A stretch of 5,662 nucleotides of DNA from assembly GCA_015491705.1 (NCBI GenBank), contig WFVK01000122.1, positions 1 to 5,662 on the forward strand. Direction: 5' to 3'. Numbering within the stretch: the stretch's first letter is position 1; every line of letters starts with the position of its first letter. Positions 1 to 5,570 of this stretch are shown one piece after another. Position numbers and translations under genes: made by a program. This stretch comes from Nitrospirota bacterium. GTDB taxonomy: Bacteria; Nitrospirota; Thermodesulfovibrionia; UBA6902. The notes beneath the pieces are model-generated. The model saw nothing but the letters and a program-made list of their open reading frames with translations. It was not told the DNA's origin and searched no databases.

Positions 1-182
1 TCCTTGAGGAAATATTCAGCACGGCATGTTATAAAGTAACCCCTCCCGGCCTCCCCTTAACTTAAGGGGAGGAGTAATTTCTTTCGCCTTATAACCCTTG
101 AACCCTGAACCAGCTAACCCCTGAACCTCAAACAGGGTTTTACGGCGGGCTCTCCAGCCGGTTTATGCAACGTTAAGGTTAA
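1..182. repeat. Repeat element, core to right end (left end outside window)
   Basis: Bases 1-49 carry the family core (TCCTTGAGGAAATATTC, then GCACGGCAT, ATAAAGTAA and CCCCTCCC). Bases 135-182 carry the right end (GGGTTTTACGGCGGGCTCT, then CCAGCCGG and TTATGCAACGTTAAGGTT). The distance from core to end is 182 bp, against about 115 bp in the copy near trmD. The extra sequence is a perfect 11-bp palindrome with a 1-nt loop (CCTCCCCTTAA at 50-60, TTAAGGGGAGG at 62-72) and imperfect tandem CCCTGAACC-like units at about 93-127. It lies downstream of rnhB and has no coding potential I can support. Confidence 0.75.
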
Positions 183-343
183 GAGAGCGAGAAGGGGGGG
201 CAGACTTGATTATTGACCAATACATGCCGCGGGTCTGTTTCAATTGAGTTCCAAACTCCTCTCTGATCATTCCGCAATCATGGGAGGCGCGAAAATACCG
301 GCAGTTTACTAATGAAAATGCACGGATGCCCCTTTGTGCGACA
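183..343. other. Non-coding or unrecognised stretch downstream of rnhB
   Basis: About 160 bp between the repeat end and the rnhB stop. On the minus strand a 63-codon frame opens with ATG at 354, overlapping the rnhB stop by 11 nt, and closes inside the repeat end. Its translation (MKPDVAQRGIRAF...) resembles no family I know, lacks a ribosome site, and does not show YraN features, although yraN is a common gene after rnhB. No intrinsic terminator with a T-run is seen after rnhB. Confidence 0.4.
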
Positions 344-1006
344 TCAGGTTTCATGACCGAGGGGCAGTTGCACGTCCATCACCCTGCTGAAGCTCTTGCG
401 GTGGATGGGACATGGACCGTGCGTCCTGATCATCTCCATGTGTTCCCTGGTGGAGTAACCCTTGTGCGCTCTGAAGTTATAGGCGGGATATTTTTCGTGG
501 TAGTCAAGCATGATATCATCCCTGACGACCTTTGCGACCACGGATGCCGCTGCTATGGACGCGCTTGCGGACTCGCCCCTGATAATTGAATGCTGCCGAA
601 TATCAATATGCGGAAGCTCGACTGCGTCGATCAGCAGAATATCCGGCCGGATTCCGAGGTCTTCCACGGCACTCTGCATCGCCCGCTTCGTTGCCTGAAG
701 TATATTAATCCTGTCTATCTCTTCCGCTGTCACTATGCCGACACCAACCGCCGCGGCATGACGGACGATATGCCAGAAGACCTCTTTGCGCTGTTTTTCG
801 GCGATCTTTTTTGAATCACGGAGCCCTTCTATTACAATCCCGGAAGGAAGCACCACCGCGGCCGCAACCACAGGCCCTGCGAGGGGACCTCTTCCGGCCT
901 CATCCAGCCCGGCGACTACGGGATGTGCCCGCCGTATTTCCTCGTCATGTGAAAAGAGACTATGCAGCGTTTTCCGCCGGGCTTTCCTGCGGCGCTCAGG
1001 CGACAT
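344..1006 (-). CDS. rnhB: Ribonuclease HII
   Basis: Cytoplasmic endonuclease that cleaves the RNA strand of RNA-DNA hybrids and nicks at single ribonucleotides misincorporated in DNA, starting ribonucleotide excision repair. The 220-residue product fits the family. Visible motifs are GLDEAGRGPLAGPV at 33-46 with metal ligands D35 and E36, the DSKK motif at 64-67, LLID with D127, SASIAAASVVAKVVRD at 147-163, and the HKGY segment at 181-184. The fourth DEDD ligand, Asp in the usual KGD motif (Asp126 in E. coli), is Glu here (RGE, E145), so the active site reads D-E-D-E. The ATG start lies 10 nt after the rplS stop, with no clear Shine-Dalgarno, which suggests translational coupling to rplS. About 20 basic and polar residues precede the core, an ordinary N-terminal extension. 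Identity is very secure; full activity with the Asp-to-Glu change is an inference. Confidence 0.97.
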   Translation of the reverse strand: MSPERRRKARRKTLHSLFSHDEEIRRAHPVVAGLDEAGRGPLAGPVVAAAVVLPSGIVIEGLRDSKKIAEKQRKEVFWHIVRHAAAVGVGIVTAEEIDRINILQATKRAMQSAVEDLGIRPDILLIDAVELPHIDIRQHSIIRGESASASIAAASVVAKVVRDDIMLDYHEKYPAYNFRAHKGYSTREHMEMIRTHGPCPIHRKSFSRVMDVQLPLGHET

Positions 1007-1016
1007 TATCTATGGG

Positions 1017-1367
1017 TCATTTCCTGTTGAAGGTCTTTTCCTTTATCTTGGCGGCCTTGCCCTTCTTGTCGCGCAGGTAATAAAGCTTCGCCCTTCTTAC
1101 AACCCCATGCTTGACCACCTTGATCTTCTCTATCAGGGGAGAGTGAAGCGGGAAGACCTTCTCAACTCCGATGCCGTAGGATATCTTGCGCACCATGAAG
1201 GTTTCACGTATACCGCCCCCCCTTCTTCCGATGACAACACCCGTAAATGTCTGTATCCTTTCCTTCTCTCCTTCCCTGATTTTCATGCTTACGCTGACAG
1301 TATCGCCGATGCGGAAGGGAGGGATTTCCTTTTTGTACCCTTCTTCTATGACCTTGATGGCATTCAT
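1017..1367 (-). CDS. rplS: 50S ribosomal protein L19
   Basis: Ribosomal protein L19 sits at the 30S-50S interface of the large subunit. The 116-residue length is typical. Family features are the [12 protein letters not shown] segment at 15-26, the [19 protein letters not shown] run at 29-47, a glycine-rich [14 protein letters not shown] stretch at 48-61, and [11 protein letters not shown] at 72-82 followed by a very basic tail. The ATG is preceded by a strong Shine-Dalgarno (AGGAGGAG) about 5 nt upstream, so the start is firm. It is the sixth gene of the block, 116 nt after trmD and 10 nt before rnhB. The upstream gap carries a solo repeat end and a promoter-like sequence, so rplS-rnhB may have their own transcript besides read-through from trmD. 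Nothing is odd in the protein itself. Confidence 0.98.
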   Translation of the reverse strand: MNAIKVIEEGYKKEIPPFRIGDTVSVSMKIREGEKERIQTFTGVVIGRRGGGIRETFMVRKISYGIGVEKVFPLHSPLIEKIKVVKHGVVRRAKLYYLRDKKGKAAKIKEKTFNRK

Positions 1368-1381
1368 TCTGCTCCTCCTGT

Positions 1382-1409
1382 ATTATATAAGTGATCCGTG
1401 CTTTATAAA
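1382..1409 (-). promoter_or_regulatory. Candidate sigma70-type promoter for rplS-rnhB
   Basis: On the minus strand a perfect -10 box TATAAT (1387-1382) lies 16 nt after TTTATA (1409-1404), a 4 of 6 match to TTGACA. Initiation about 7 nt past the -10 box would fall within the rplS Shine-Dalgarno and leave a leader of only about 10 nt, which is unusually short and weakens the case. The -35 box directly abuts the repeat end at 1410-1455. This is a pattern-based inference only. Confidence 0.35.
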
Positions 1410-1455
1410 GGTTTTACGACGGGCTCTCCAGCCGGTTTATGCAACGTTAAGGTAA
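1410..1455 (+). repeat. Solo right end of the dispersed repeat family
   Basis: About 45 bp here match the repeat end at 137-182 with only two differences: ACG-A-CGGG against ACG-G-CGGG, and the last base. The shared features are GGTTTTACG, GGGCTCTCCAGCCGG and TTATGCAACGTTAAGG in that order. No GGAAATATTCC core or left end lies beside it, so this is an isolated terminus, either a remnant left by internal deletion or a very short derivative. In the transcript it can form a small hairpin (GGCT / AGCC around GGAG). It lies in the trmD-rplS gap without touching either gene. Confidence 0.8.
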
Positions 1456-1483
1456 AATTATCTCCCGCCCCTTTATGCAATTA

Positions 1484-2227
1484 TCAGGCATCTTCTTCAG
1501 GGGATTCCCTGATCTCCGACAGCAACTTCCTGTCCAGGTCCGTAAGCCTGGTCTTCTCAAGGAGGTCCGGCCTCGCCCGGAGCGTCTTTTTCAATGCCTG
1601 CTTCCTCCTCCACAGCCATATTTCCCTGTGATTGCCTGAAAGGAGCACCGCCGGCACCTGCAGGCCCCTGAATTCCCGGGGCCTTGTATAGTGGGGATAG
1701 TCAAGCAGGCCCCATGAAAAGGATTCATCCTCTGCCGACCTCTCGTCCCCGAGCGCACCCGGAATCAGCCTTGTAACCGCATCAATTATTACAAGAGCGG
1801 CAAGCTCACCGCCTGTTATCACGTAGTCTCCTATTGAGACCTCTTCATCCACAAGGGTTTTCACCCTTTCGTCAATGCCTTCATAGCGCCCGCATATAAA
1901 GACGAACCTCTGTGTTTCACGTGCGTATGTCTCTGCCGTTGACTGATTGAAGGGCCTGCCCTGCGGACTCAGCAGTATTATCTTTCTCGGCTCGCCGTCT
2001 TCCCTGAGAAAGTCCACGGCCCTGAATATGGGCTCCGGCTTGAACACCATGCCCGCCCCTCCCCCGTAGGGGTGATCATCCACCGACCTGTGCGGGTCTG
2101 ACGTGAAATCCCTTATATTGCAGATACTGACCTCAAGCAGCCCTTTTCCCAGCGCCCTTTTCAGAATACCTTCATTCAGATAAGCATTAAATATATCAGG
2201 GAAGATGGTCAGGACATCACATTTCAT
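1484..2227 (-). CDS. trmD: tRNA (guanine-N1)-methyltransferase
   Basis: Transfers methyl from S-adenosylmethionine to N1 of G37 in tRNAs reading CNN codons and some others, preventing +1 frameshifting. It is a trefoil-knot SPOUT dimer. The 247 residues show the N-terminal IFPDIF (8-13), [14 protein letters not shown] (47-60), the knot motifs [10 protein letters not shown] (86-95), [11 protein letters not shown] (112-122) and [14 protein letters not shown] (132-145), R153 of TRLIPG, then [10 protein letters not shown] (174-183) and VLLSGNH (194-200). At the position of the E. coli catalytic Asp169 (EDSF) this protein has Glu168 (DESF). The start at 2227 ([10 protein letters not shown]) matches the family N-terminus; an in-frame upstream extension of 10 residues ([10 protein letters not shown]) is translated from repeat sequence and is not credible. 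The only Shine-Dalgarno-like sequence, TAAGG, belongs to the repeat end directly upstream. rimM, the usual gene in front, is absent. Confidence 0.97.
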   Translation of the reverse strand: MKCDVLTIFPDIFNAYLNEGILKRALGKGLLEVSICNIRDFTSDPHRSVDDHPYGGGAGMVFKPEPIFRAVDFLREDGEPRKIILLSPQGRPFNQSTAETYARETQRFVFICGRYEGIDERVKTLVDEEVSIGDYVITGGELAALVIIDAVTRLIPGALGDERSAEDESFSWGLLDYPHYTRPREFRGLQVPAVLLSGNHREIWLWRRKQALKKTLRARPDLLEKTRLTDLDRKLLSEIRESPEEDA

Positions 2228-2232
2228 CGGGG

Positions 2233-2419
2233 TCAACCTTAAGTTGCCTAAAACCACGGCCCGCGGGCCGGAGAGTCCGCCGGAAAAGCTCTATCCGCGA
2301 TTCCTTGAGGAAATATTCCGCACCGCATATCATTAAAGTAATCCCCTCCCAACCCCTGAAGCTTAAAAGGGTCTTGCGGCAGGCTCTCCCGCCGGCTTAT
2401 GCAATACTTAAGGTTAAAT
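2233..2419. mobile_element. Complete MITE-like element between khpA and trmD (187 bp)
   Basis: A non-coding insert with imperfect inverted ends. The left end reads CAACCTTAAGTTGCCTAA (2234-2251), then GCCGGAGAGTCCGCCGG. The right end, reverse complemented, reads TTAACCTTAAGTATTGCATA, then GCCGGCGGGAGAGCCTGCCG. The core TCCTTGAGGAAATATTCC with the following GCAC.GCATAT and TTAAAGTAA (2302-2341) is shared with two other loci. ATCGGGG flanks both sides (2226-2232 and 2420-2426), a candidate 7-bp target-site duplication. A 14-bp perfect palindrome, CGGCCCGCGGGCCG, lies at 2257-2270. There is no transposase, so mobilisation would need one supplied in trans. Alternatively it could be a folded RNA or REP-like structural repeat. 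Membership of the repeat family is solid; transposition is inferred. Confidence 0.7.
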
Positions 2420-2435
2420 ATCGGGGCTTGCCGGC

Positions 2436-2666
2436 CTATTCCAGGATCTCCAGGACACAACGCTTGCCGAGCTTTGTGCCCGCAGCGCTCAGGATGGTTC
2501 TCATCGCCCGCGCTGTCTTGCCCTGCTTGCCGATTACCTTTCCAAGGTCACTTGTAGCAACGCGTAATTCAAATACAGTGGTTCTCTCTCCGTCAACCTC
2601 CGTAACTGCAACTTCCTCCGGTTTGTCCACCAGAGACTTCGCCATTAGTTCGATTAGCTGTTTCAT
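2436..2666 (-). CDS. khpA: KhpA, KH-domain RNA-binding protein
   Basis: A small single-KH RNA-binding protein (formerly YlqC / UPF0109) that in several bacteria pairs with KhpB and affects RNA metabolism, cell size and division. The 76 residues match the family length. The N-terminal helix [20 protein letters not shown] is followed by the strands [11 protein letters not shown] and the KH loop [18 protein letters not shown], with the GxxG motif GKQG at 46-49. The C-terminus KRCVLEILE is typical. I chose the ATG at 2666 over the in-frame ATG at 2678 because GGAGGT lies 4 nt before it and the family starts MK-L-E; the upstream ATG sits inside that ribosome site. It follows rpsP by 27 nt, its normal neighbour. 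Downstream, rimM would be expected but a repeat element is found. Confidence 0.95.
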   Translation of the reverse strand: MKQLIELMAKSLVDKPEEVAVTEVDGERTTVFELRVATSDLGKVIGKQGKTARAMRTILSAAGTKLGKRCVLEILE

Positions 2667-2693
2667 GTCCACCTCCATTTGAATACAGGCTTT

Positions 2694-2930
2694 TTACAGA
2701 CCCGATATTTTCAAAAGTTTTCTCACGGCAGGAGTCGGCTGAGCTCCGTGACCAAGCCAGTAGCTGGCCCTCTCGGTGTCTATTTTTATCTCTGAAGGTT
2801 CTTTCAGCGGATCGTAAGTTCCGATAATCTCCAGAAAAGGACCGTCCCTCCGCTTCCTTGAGTCTGCCACAATCACCCTGTAAAAAGGTCTCTTTTTGGC
2901 GCCTTTCCTTGTCAGTCTTATCTTTACCAA
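2694..2930 (-). CDS. rpsP: 30S ribosomal protein S16
   Basis: S16 is an early-binding protein of the small subunit body needed for 30S assembly. The 78-residue product begins [29 protein letters not shown] and continues with [10 protein letters not shown] at 32-41, then the conserved tail with [11 protein letters not shown] at 64-74, all classical S16. The start is TTG at 2930-2928. No in-frame ATG precedes the conserved N-terminus, and GGAGG (2942-2938) lies 7 nt upstream of the TTG, which is ideal. An out-of-frame ATG at 2935 lies only 2 nt from that site and reads ATG CTT TGG TAA. It is separated from ffh by 94 nt with a possible promoter and from khpA by 27 nt. Confidence 0.97.
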   Translation of the reverse strand: MVKIRLTRKGAKKRPFYRVIVADSRKRRDGPFLEIIGTYDPLKEPSEIKIDTERASYWLGHGAQPTPAVRKLLKISGL

Positions 2931-2937
2931 AGCATTT

Positions 2938-2942
2938 CCTCC
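2938..2942 (-). promoter_or_regulatory. Ribosome binding site that fixes the rpsP TTG start
   Basis: GGAGG on the minus strand, 7 nt before the TTG at 2930 and only 2 nt before the out-of-frame ATG at 2935. Spacing together with the S16 N-terminus (VKIRLTRKG) decides for TTG. Confidence 0.8.
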
Positions 2943-2959
2943 GTAGTCAATGGATATTA

Positions 2960-2989
2960 ATAATACAGGATTCAGGATACAGTATGCAA
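2960..2989 (-). promoter_or_regulatory. Candidate promoter for rpsP-khpA-trmD
   Basis: On the minus strand TATTAT (2965-2960, 5 of 6 to TATAAT) follows TTGCAT (2989-2984, only TTG matching TTGACA) after 18 nt. The 94-nt ffh-rpsP gap is AT-rich here and contains a near-tandem ATCCTGAATCCTGTAT. Initiation here would give a leader of about 20-25 nt carrying the GGAGG site. The weak -35 makes this tentative; the gene could simply be read through from ffh. Confidence 0.3.
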
Positions 2990-3024
2990 GAGGCGGGCAT
3001 ATAAAATCAATTCATCACCCGTGT

Positions 3025-4344
3025 CTAAAATTTAAACTGCGGCATTCCGAACCCCTTGCCGCGTTTAAATTTTTTCAGCATTTTCTTCATCGCAAGGTGC
3101 TGCTTCACCAGCTTGTTGACATCAGCGACGGTGGTCCCGCTGCCTGCGGCGATTCTCTTTTTCCGGTTGCCGTTGAGTACAACATAATTCCTTCTTTCCT
3201 GTATGGTCATGGAGTTGATTATCGCCTCGACCTTGACAAACGCCTTGTCGTCTATGTTAATCCCCTTGAGCTGCCTGCCCATGCCGGGAATCATGCTCAG
3301 GATGTTCTCGAGGGGGCCCATCTTCTTGATCTGTTTTATCTGATTCTTGAGATCTTCATATGTAAACCTGTCTTTCCTGAGTCTCTCCCCCAGGCTTGCG
3401 GCGTCTTCGAGGTCCACTGCCTGCTGGGCCTTTTCCACAAGGCTTACCACATCGCCCATCCCCAGGATTCTTGAGGCCATCCTCTCCGGGTGAAAGGGCT
3501 CGAGGAAATCGATCTTTTCCCCTACACCGATAAATTTGACGGGTTTCCCGGTTACGGCCACGATCGACAGGGCCGCGCCGCCCCGTGCATCGCCGTCCAT
3601 CTTTGTAAGAATGACCCCCTGAAGGTCGAGTCTCTCATTGAACGACTTTGCAATGTTTACGGCATCCTGTCCTGTCATTGCATCGGCGACAAGGAGGATT
3701 TCATGCGGCCGCGCCTCTGTCTTCAGGCCCTCAAGCTCCGCCATCAGCTCTTCGTCGATATGGAGCCTGCCCGCTGTGTCGAGTATTAAAATGTCCCTCC
3801 CCTCAAGGTTCGCCTTTTTCAGGGCTTCCGGGAAAATGCTCAGGGGATTATCGCCCGGACGGGTTGCATATACGGGCACATCTATCTGTGAGCCGAGGGA
3901 CCTGAGCTGGTCAATGGCGGCCGGCCTGCCCGTATCCAGGGCCACAAGCATGGGCCTCCTGCCGTCTCTCCTGAAATTGTTGGCAAGTTTGGCCGCTGTT
4001 GTGGTCTTGCCCGAGCCGTGAAGGCCGACAAGCATGATGACCGTGGGCGGATTGGGGGCAAGGTTGATGCGGCTCTGCCCCCCTCCCATAAGGGCGGTGA
4101 GTTCATCGTTTACGATTTTTACGACCTGCTGGCCCGGGGTTATGCTCTCTATAACCTCTTTGCCTACGGCCCTTGCCCGGACCCTTTCGACAAAATCCTT
4201 GACAACCTTGAAGTTGACGTCGGCCTCCAGCAGGGCCATCCTCACCTCTTTGAGTGCGGCAACGACGTCCTCTTCCTTCAGGAGCCCGCGGCCCTTCAGC
4301 TTCCTGAAGATGCCGTCAAGTCTTTCCGACAGTGATTCAAACAT
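3025..4344 (-). CDS. ffh: Signal recognition particle protein Ffh (SRP54)
   Basis: GTPase of the bacterial SRP. With 4.5S RNA it binds signal sequences of nascent inner-membrane proteins and docks with FtsY. The 439 residues carry the N domain (1-90, helical, with ALLEADVNFKVVKDF at 37-51), the G domain with P-loop GLHGSGKTTTAAKL (107-120), DTGRPAAIDQL (137-147), DTAGRLHIDEEL (189-200), the TKMDGDARGG specificity motif (247-256) and GVGEKIDFLEPF (273-284), then the M domain (about 310-439). The M domain has MIPGM (351-355) and the RNA-binding NGNRKKRIAAGSGT (391-404), followed by a Met/Lys-rich end. The start at 4344 (MFESLSERL) fits the family and has GGGAG 7 nt upstream; a TTG 21 nt further upstream lies within a hairpin and is rejected. 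The third position of DTGRPAA is commonly Tyr or Gln rather than Gly. The methionine-rich tail is short. Confidence 0.98.
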   Translation of the reverse strand: MFESLSERLDGIFRKLKGRGLLKEEDVVAALKEVRMALLEADVNFKVVKDFVERVRARAVGKEVIESITPGQQVVKIVNDELTALMGGGQSRINLAPNPPTVIMLVGLHGSGKTTTAAKLANNFRRDGRRPMLVALDTGRPAAIDQLRSLGSQIDVPVYATRPGDNPLSIFPEALKKANLEGRDILILDTAGRLHIDEELMAELEGLKTEARPHEILLVADAMTGQDAVNIAKSFNERLDLQGVILTKMDGDARGGAALSIVAVTGKPVKFIGVGEKIDFLEPFHPERMASRILGMGDVVSLVEKAQQAVDLEDAASLGERLRKDRFTYEDLKNQIKQIKKMGPLENILSMIPGMGRQLKGINIDDKAFVKVEAIINSMTIQERRNYVVLNGNRKKRIAAGSGTTVADVNKLVKQHLAMKKMLKKFKRGKGFGMPQFKF

Positions 4345-4356
4345 ATTCCGGTCTCC

Positions 4357-4378
4357 CGGCCGCAAAGGCTTGCGGCCG
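4357..4378 (-). other. Strong hairpin between trxB and ffh
   Basis: A perfect 9-bp inverted repeat, CGGCCGCAA / TTGCGGCCG, with a 4-nt loop occupies half of the 42-nt trxB-ffh gap. In the minus-strand transcript it begins 8 nt after the trxB stop and ends right beside GGGAG (4356-4352), the ffh ribosome site. No T-run follows on the minus strand, so it is not a normal intrinsic terminator. It could stabilise the trxB 3' end, be a processing site, or modulate ffh translation. The structure is directly visible; its role is inferred. Confidence 0.6.
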
Positions 4379-4386
4379 TATTGAAA

Positions 4387-5307
4387 TTAAAAATTCTCTT
4401 CTATGTATTTCTCTGCGGATATGGCGGCGGTGGCCCCGTCACCTACGGCGGTGGCTATCTGTTTCAGGGGCTTTGCCCTTACATCCCCTGCCGCGAATAT
4501 CCCCGGCGCTGAGGTGGCCAGATTCTCATCGGTGACAATGTAGTTGTTTTCGTCAAGGTCCACGAGTTCCCTCAGAAAGGCCGTGTTCGGGTTGTAGCCT
4601 ATGTAAACAAAGACCCCCTTGACATCAAGCACAGACCTTGCGCCTGTCTTCACATTCTTTATATGCAGGGCATTGACGCCGCTGTCATCCCCTTCTATCT
4701 TCTCCGGAACAGAGTCCCATACAAAGGTTATCTTCGGGTTTGCAGCAGCCCTTTCATGGGCCACCTTTGCAGCCCTGAGCCTGTCTCTCCTGTGCACTAT
4801 GTAAACCGTATCCGCAAACCGGGTCAGGAAGAGCCCTTCTTCCACCGCTGCATTGCCGCCGCCTATAACGGCGAGCTTGCTGTCCCTGAAAAAGGCCCCG
4901 TCGCATGTGGCGCAGTATGAAACCCCCCTGCCCCTGTATTTCTCCTCTCCCTCGATCTTCAGGGGTTTCGGGTTTGAACCCGTGGCAAGTATAACGGCCC
5001 TGGTCTCATATTGCCTGCCGTCCTCAAGGGCTATCTTTTTGATCCTGTTATCCGCCGATACCTTTATCACAGAGCCCTGTACTATCTCAAGACCGAATTT
5101 CACCGCCTGTTTTTCCATCTTCTGCGAGAGTTCGGCCCCGGAGATGCCTTCCTCGAATCCCGGATAGTTCTCGATCCACTCGGTGGTCATGACCTGCCCG
5201 CCGGGGAATGCCTTTTCAATAAGCAGGCTCCCGAGTCTCGCCCTTGAAGTATAAAGCCCTGCTGTCAGGCCAGCAGGGCCGCCGCCGATGATTACAACAT
5301 CATACAT
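4387..5307 (-). CDS. trxB: Thioredoxin reductase (NADPH)
   Basis: A cytoplasmic FAD enzyme that reduces thioredoxin with NADPH. The 306 residues are the normal low-molecular-weight length. The order is the N-terminal FAD fold GGGPAGLTAGLY (8-19), the flavin-contact segment GGQVMTTEWIENYPGF (36-51), ATG in VILATGSNPKP (105-115), the redox-active CATC (C132, C135) in YCATCDGAFF, the nucleotide-binding GGGNAAVEEG (149-158), HRRDRLRA (172-179, whose paired arginines favour NADPH) and the C-terminal FAD motif FAAGDVRAKPLKQIATAVGDG (271-291, D275). The ATG at 5307 opens directly on the FAD strand (MYDVVIIGGG); GAGGAG lies 14 nt before it, rather far. A repeat end abuts this ribosome site. Placement before ffh is unusual but the 42-nt gap suggests one transcript. 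A ferredoxin-dependent or CoA-type relative is less likely given CATC and HRR. Confidence 0.96.
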   Translation of the reverse strand: MYDVVIIGGGPAGLTAGLYTSRARLGSLLIEKAFPGGQVMTTEWIENYPGFEEGISGAELSQKMEKQAVKFGLEIVQGSVIKVSADNRIKKIALEDGRQYETRAVILATGSNPKPLKIEGEEKYRGRGVSYCATCDGAFFRDSKLAVIGGGNAAVEEGLFLTRFADTVYIVHRRDRLRAAKVAHERAAANPKITFVWDSVPEKIEGDDSGVNALHIKNVKTGARSVLDVKGVFVYIGYNPNTAFLRELVDLDENNYIVTDENLATSAPGIFAAGDVRAKPLKQIATAVGDGATAAISAEKYIEENF

Positions 5308-5327
5308 GAATTACCAGTAATCTCCTC

Positions 5328-5468
5328 ACCTTAGATCCGTCTGCCTTGCAGGGGCATTAAAATACCGCCGGCGGGCGTGAGAGCCTGCCGGAAGACGCGA
5401 CACCTTAAGGAAATATTCCGCACGGCATATTTAAAGTAACCACTCCCGGCCTCCCCTTAAACTAAGGG
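5328..5468. repeat. Repeat element, left end and core, upstream of trxB
   Basis: Reading rightwards: ACCTTAGAT (5328-5336) resembles the outer end AACCTTAAGT; GCCGGCGGGCGTGAGAGCC with TGCCGGAAGAC follows (5363-5393), a close match to the reverse-complemented right end of the trmD copy. The core is CCTTAAGGAAATATTCCGC at 5403-5421, then ACGGCATAT and TTAAAGTAACC. Identity with the copy at 1-68 continues through CTCCCGGCCTCCCCTTAA. No matching right end (TTATGCAA..TTAAGG) appears before 5662, so the copy is truncated or runs on past the window. Confidence 0.7.
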
Positions 5469-5481
5469 AAAAATATATCTT

Positions 5482-5502
5482 CCCCTCTTAGGTTAAGAGG
5501 GG
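5482..5502. repeat. Palindrome CCCCTCTTA / TAAGAGGGG
   Basis: A 9-bp perfect stem with a 3-nt loop. On the minus strand it is followed, after a few bases, by ATATATTTTT (plus-strand 5470s), so it could act as a weak terminator for a gene entering from the right. It more simply resembles the palindromic filler seen at 50-72. Confidence 0.45.
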
Positions 5503-5570
5503 CAGGGGGAGTTATCCGAACAATCTGTCATTAAAACCCTTTCTGTTCCTTATCGAAACACACCCCTTAA

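Noticed and set aside
50..72. Intrinsic terminator after rnhB
   Set aside because: The stem is perfect but has a 1-nt loop and no T-run on the minus strand, and it lies about 270 nt beyond the gene within a repeat.
163..354. Minus-strand 63-codon frame overlapping the rnhB stop
   Set aside because: No ribosome site, no recognisable family, and its last codons and stop are supplied by the repeat end. It does not show YraN motifs.
786..1394. Long plus-strand frame of about 200 codons opposite rplS and rnhB
   Set aside because: It is antisense to two certain genes, lacks family character, and arises from their codon pattern.
2248..2460. Minus-strand 70-codon frame across the element between khpA and trmD
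   Set aside because: It is translated from the repeat and the end of khpA in another frame, with no conserved character. It is not a remnant of rimM as far as I can see.
4345..4365. Earlier TTG start for ffh adding MRPGDRN
   Set aside because: The added codons lie partly in the hairpin and in the ribosome site; MFESLSERL is the family N-terminus.
3025..4384. Several plus-strand frames opposite ffh
   Set aside because: All are shadows of the secure ffh gene.
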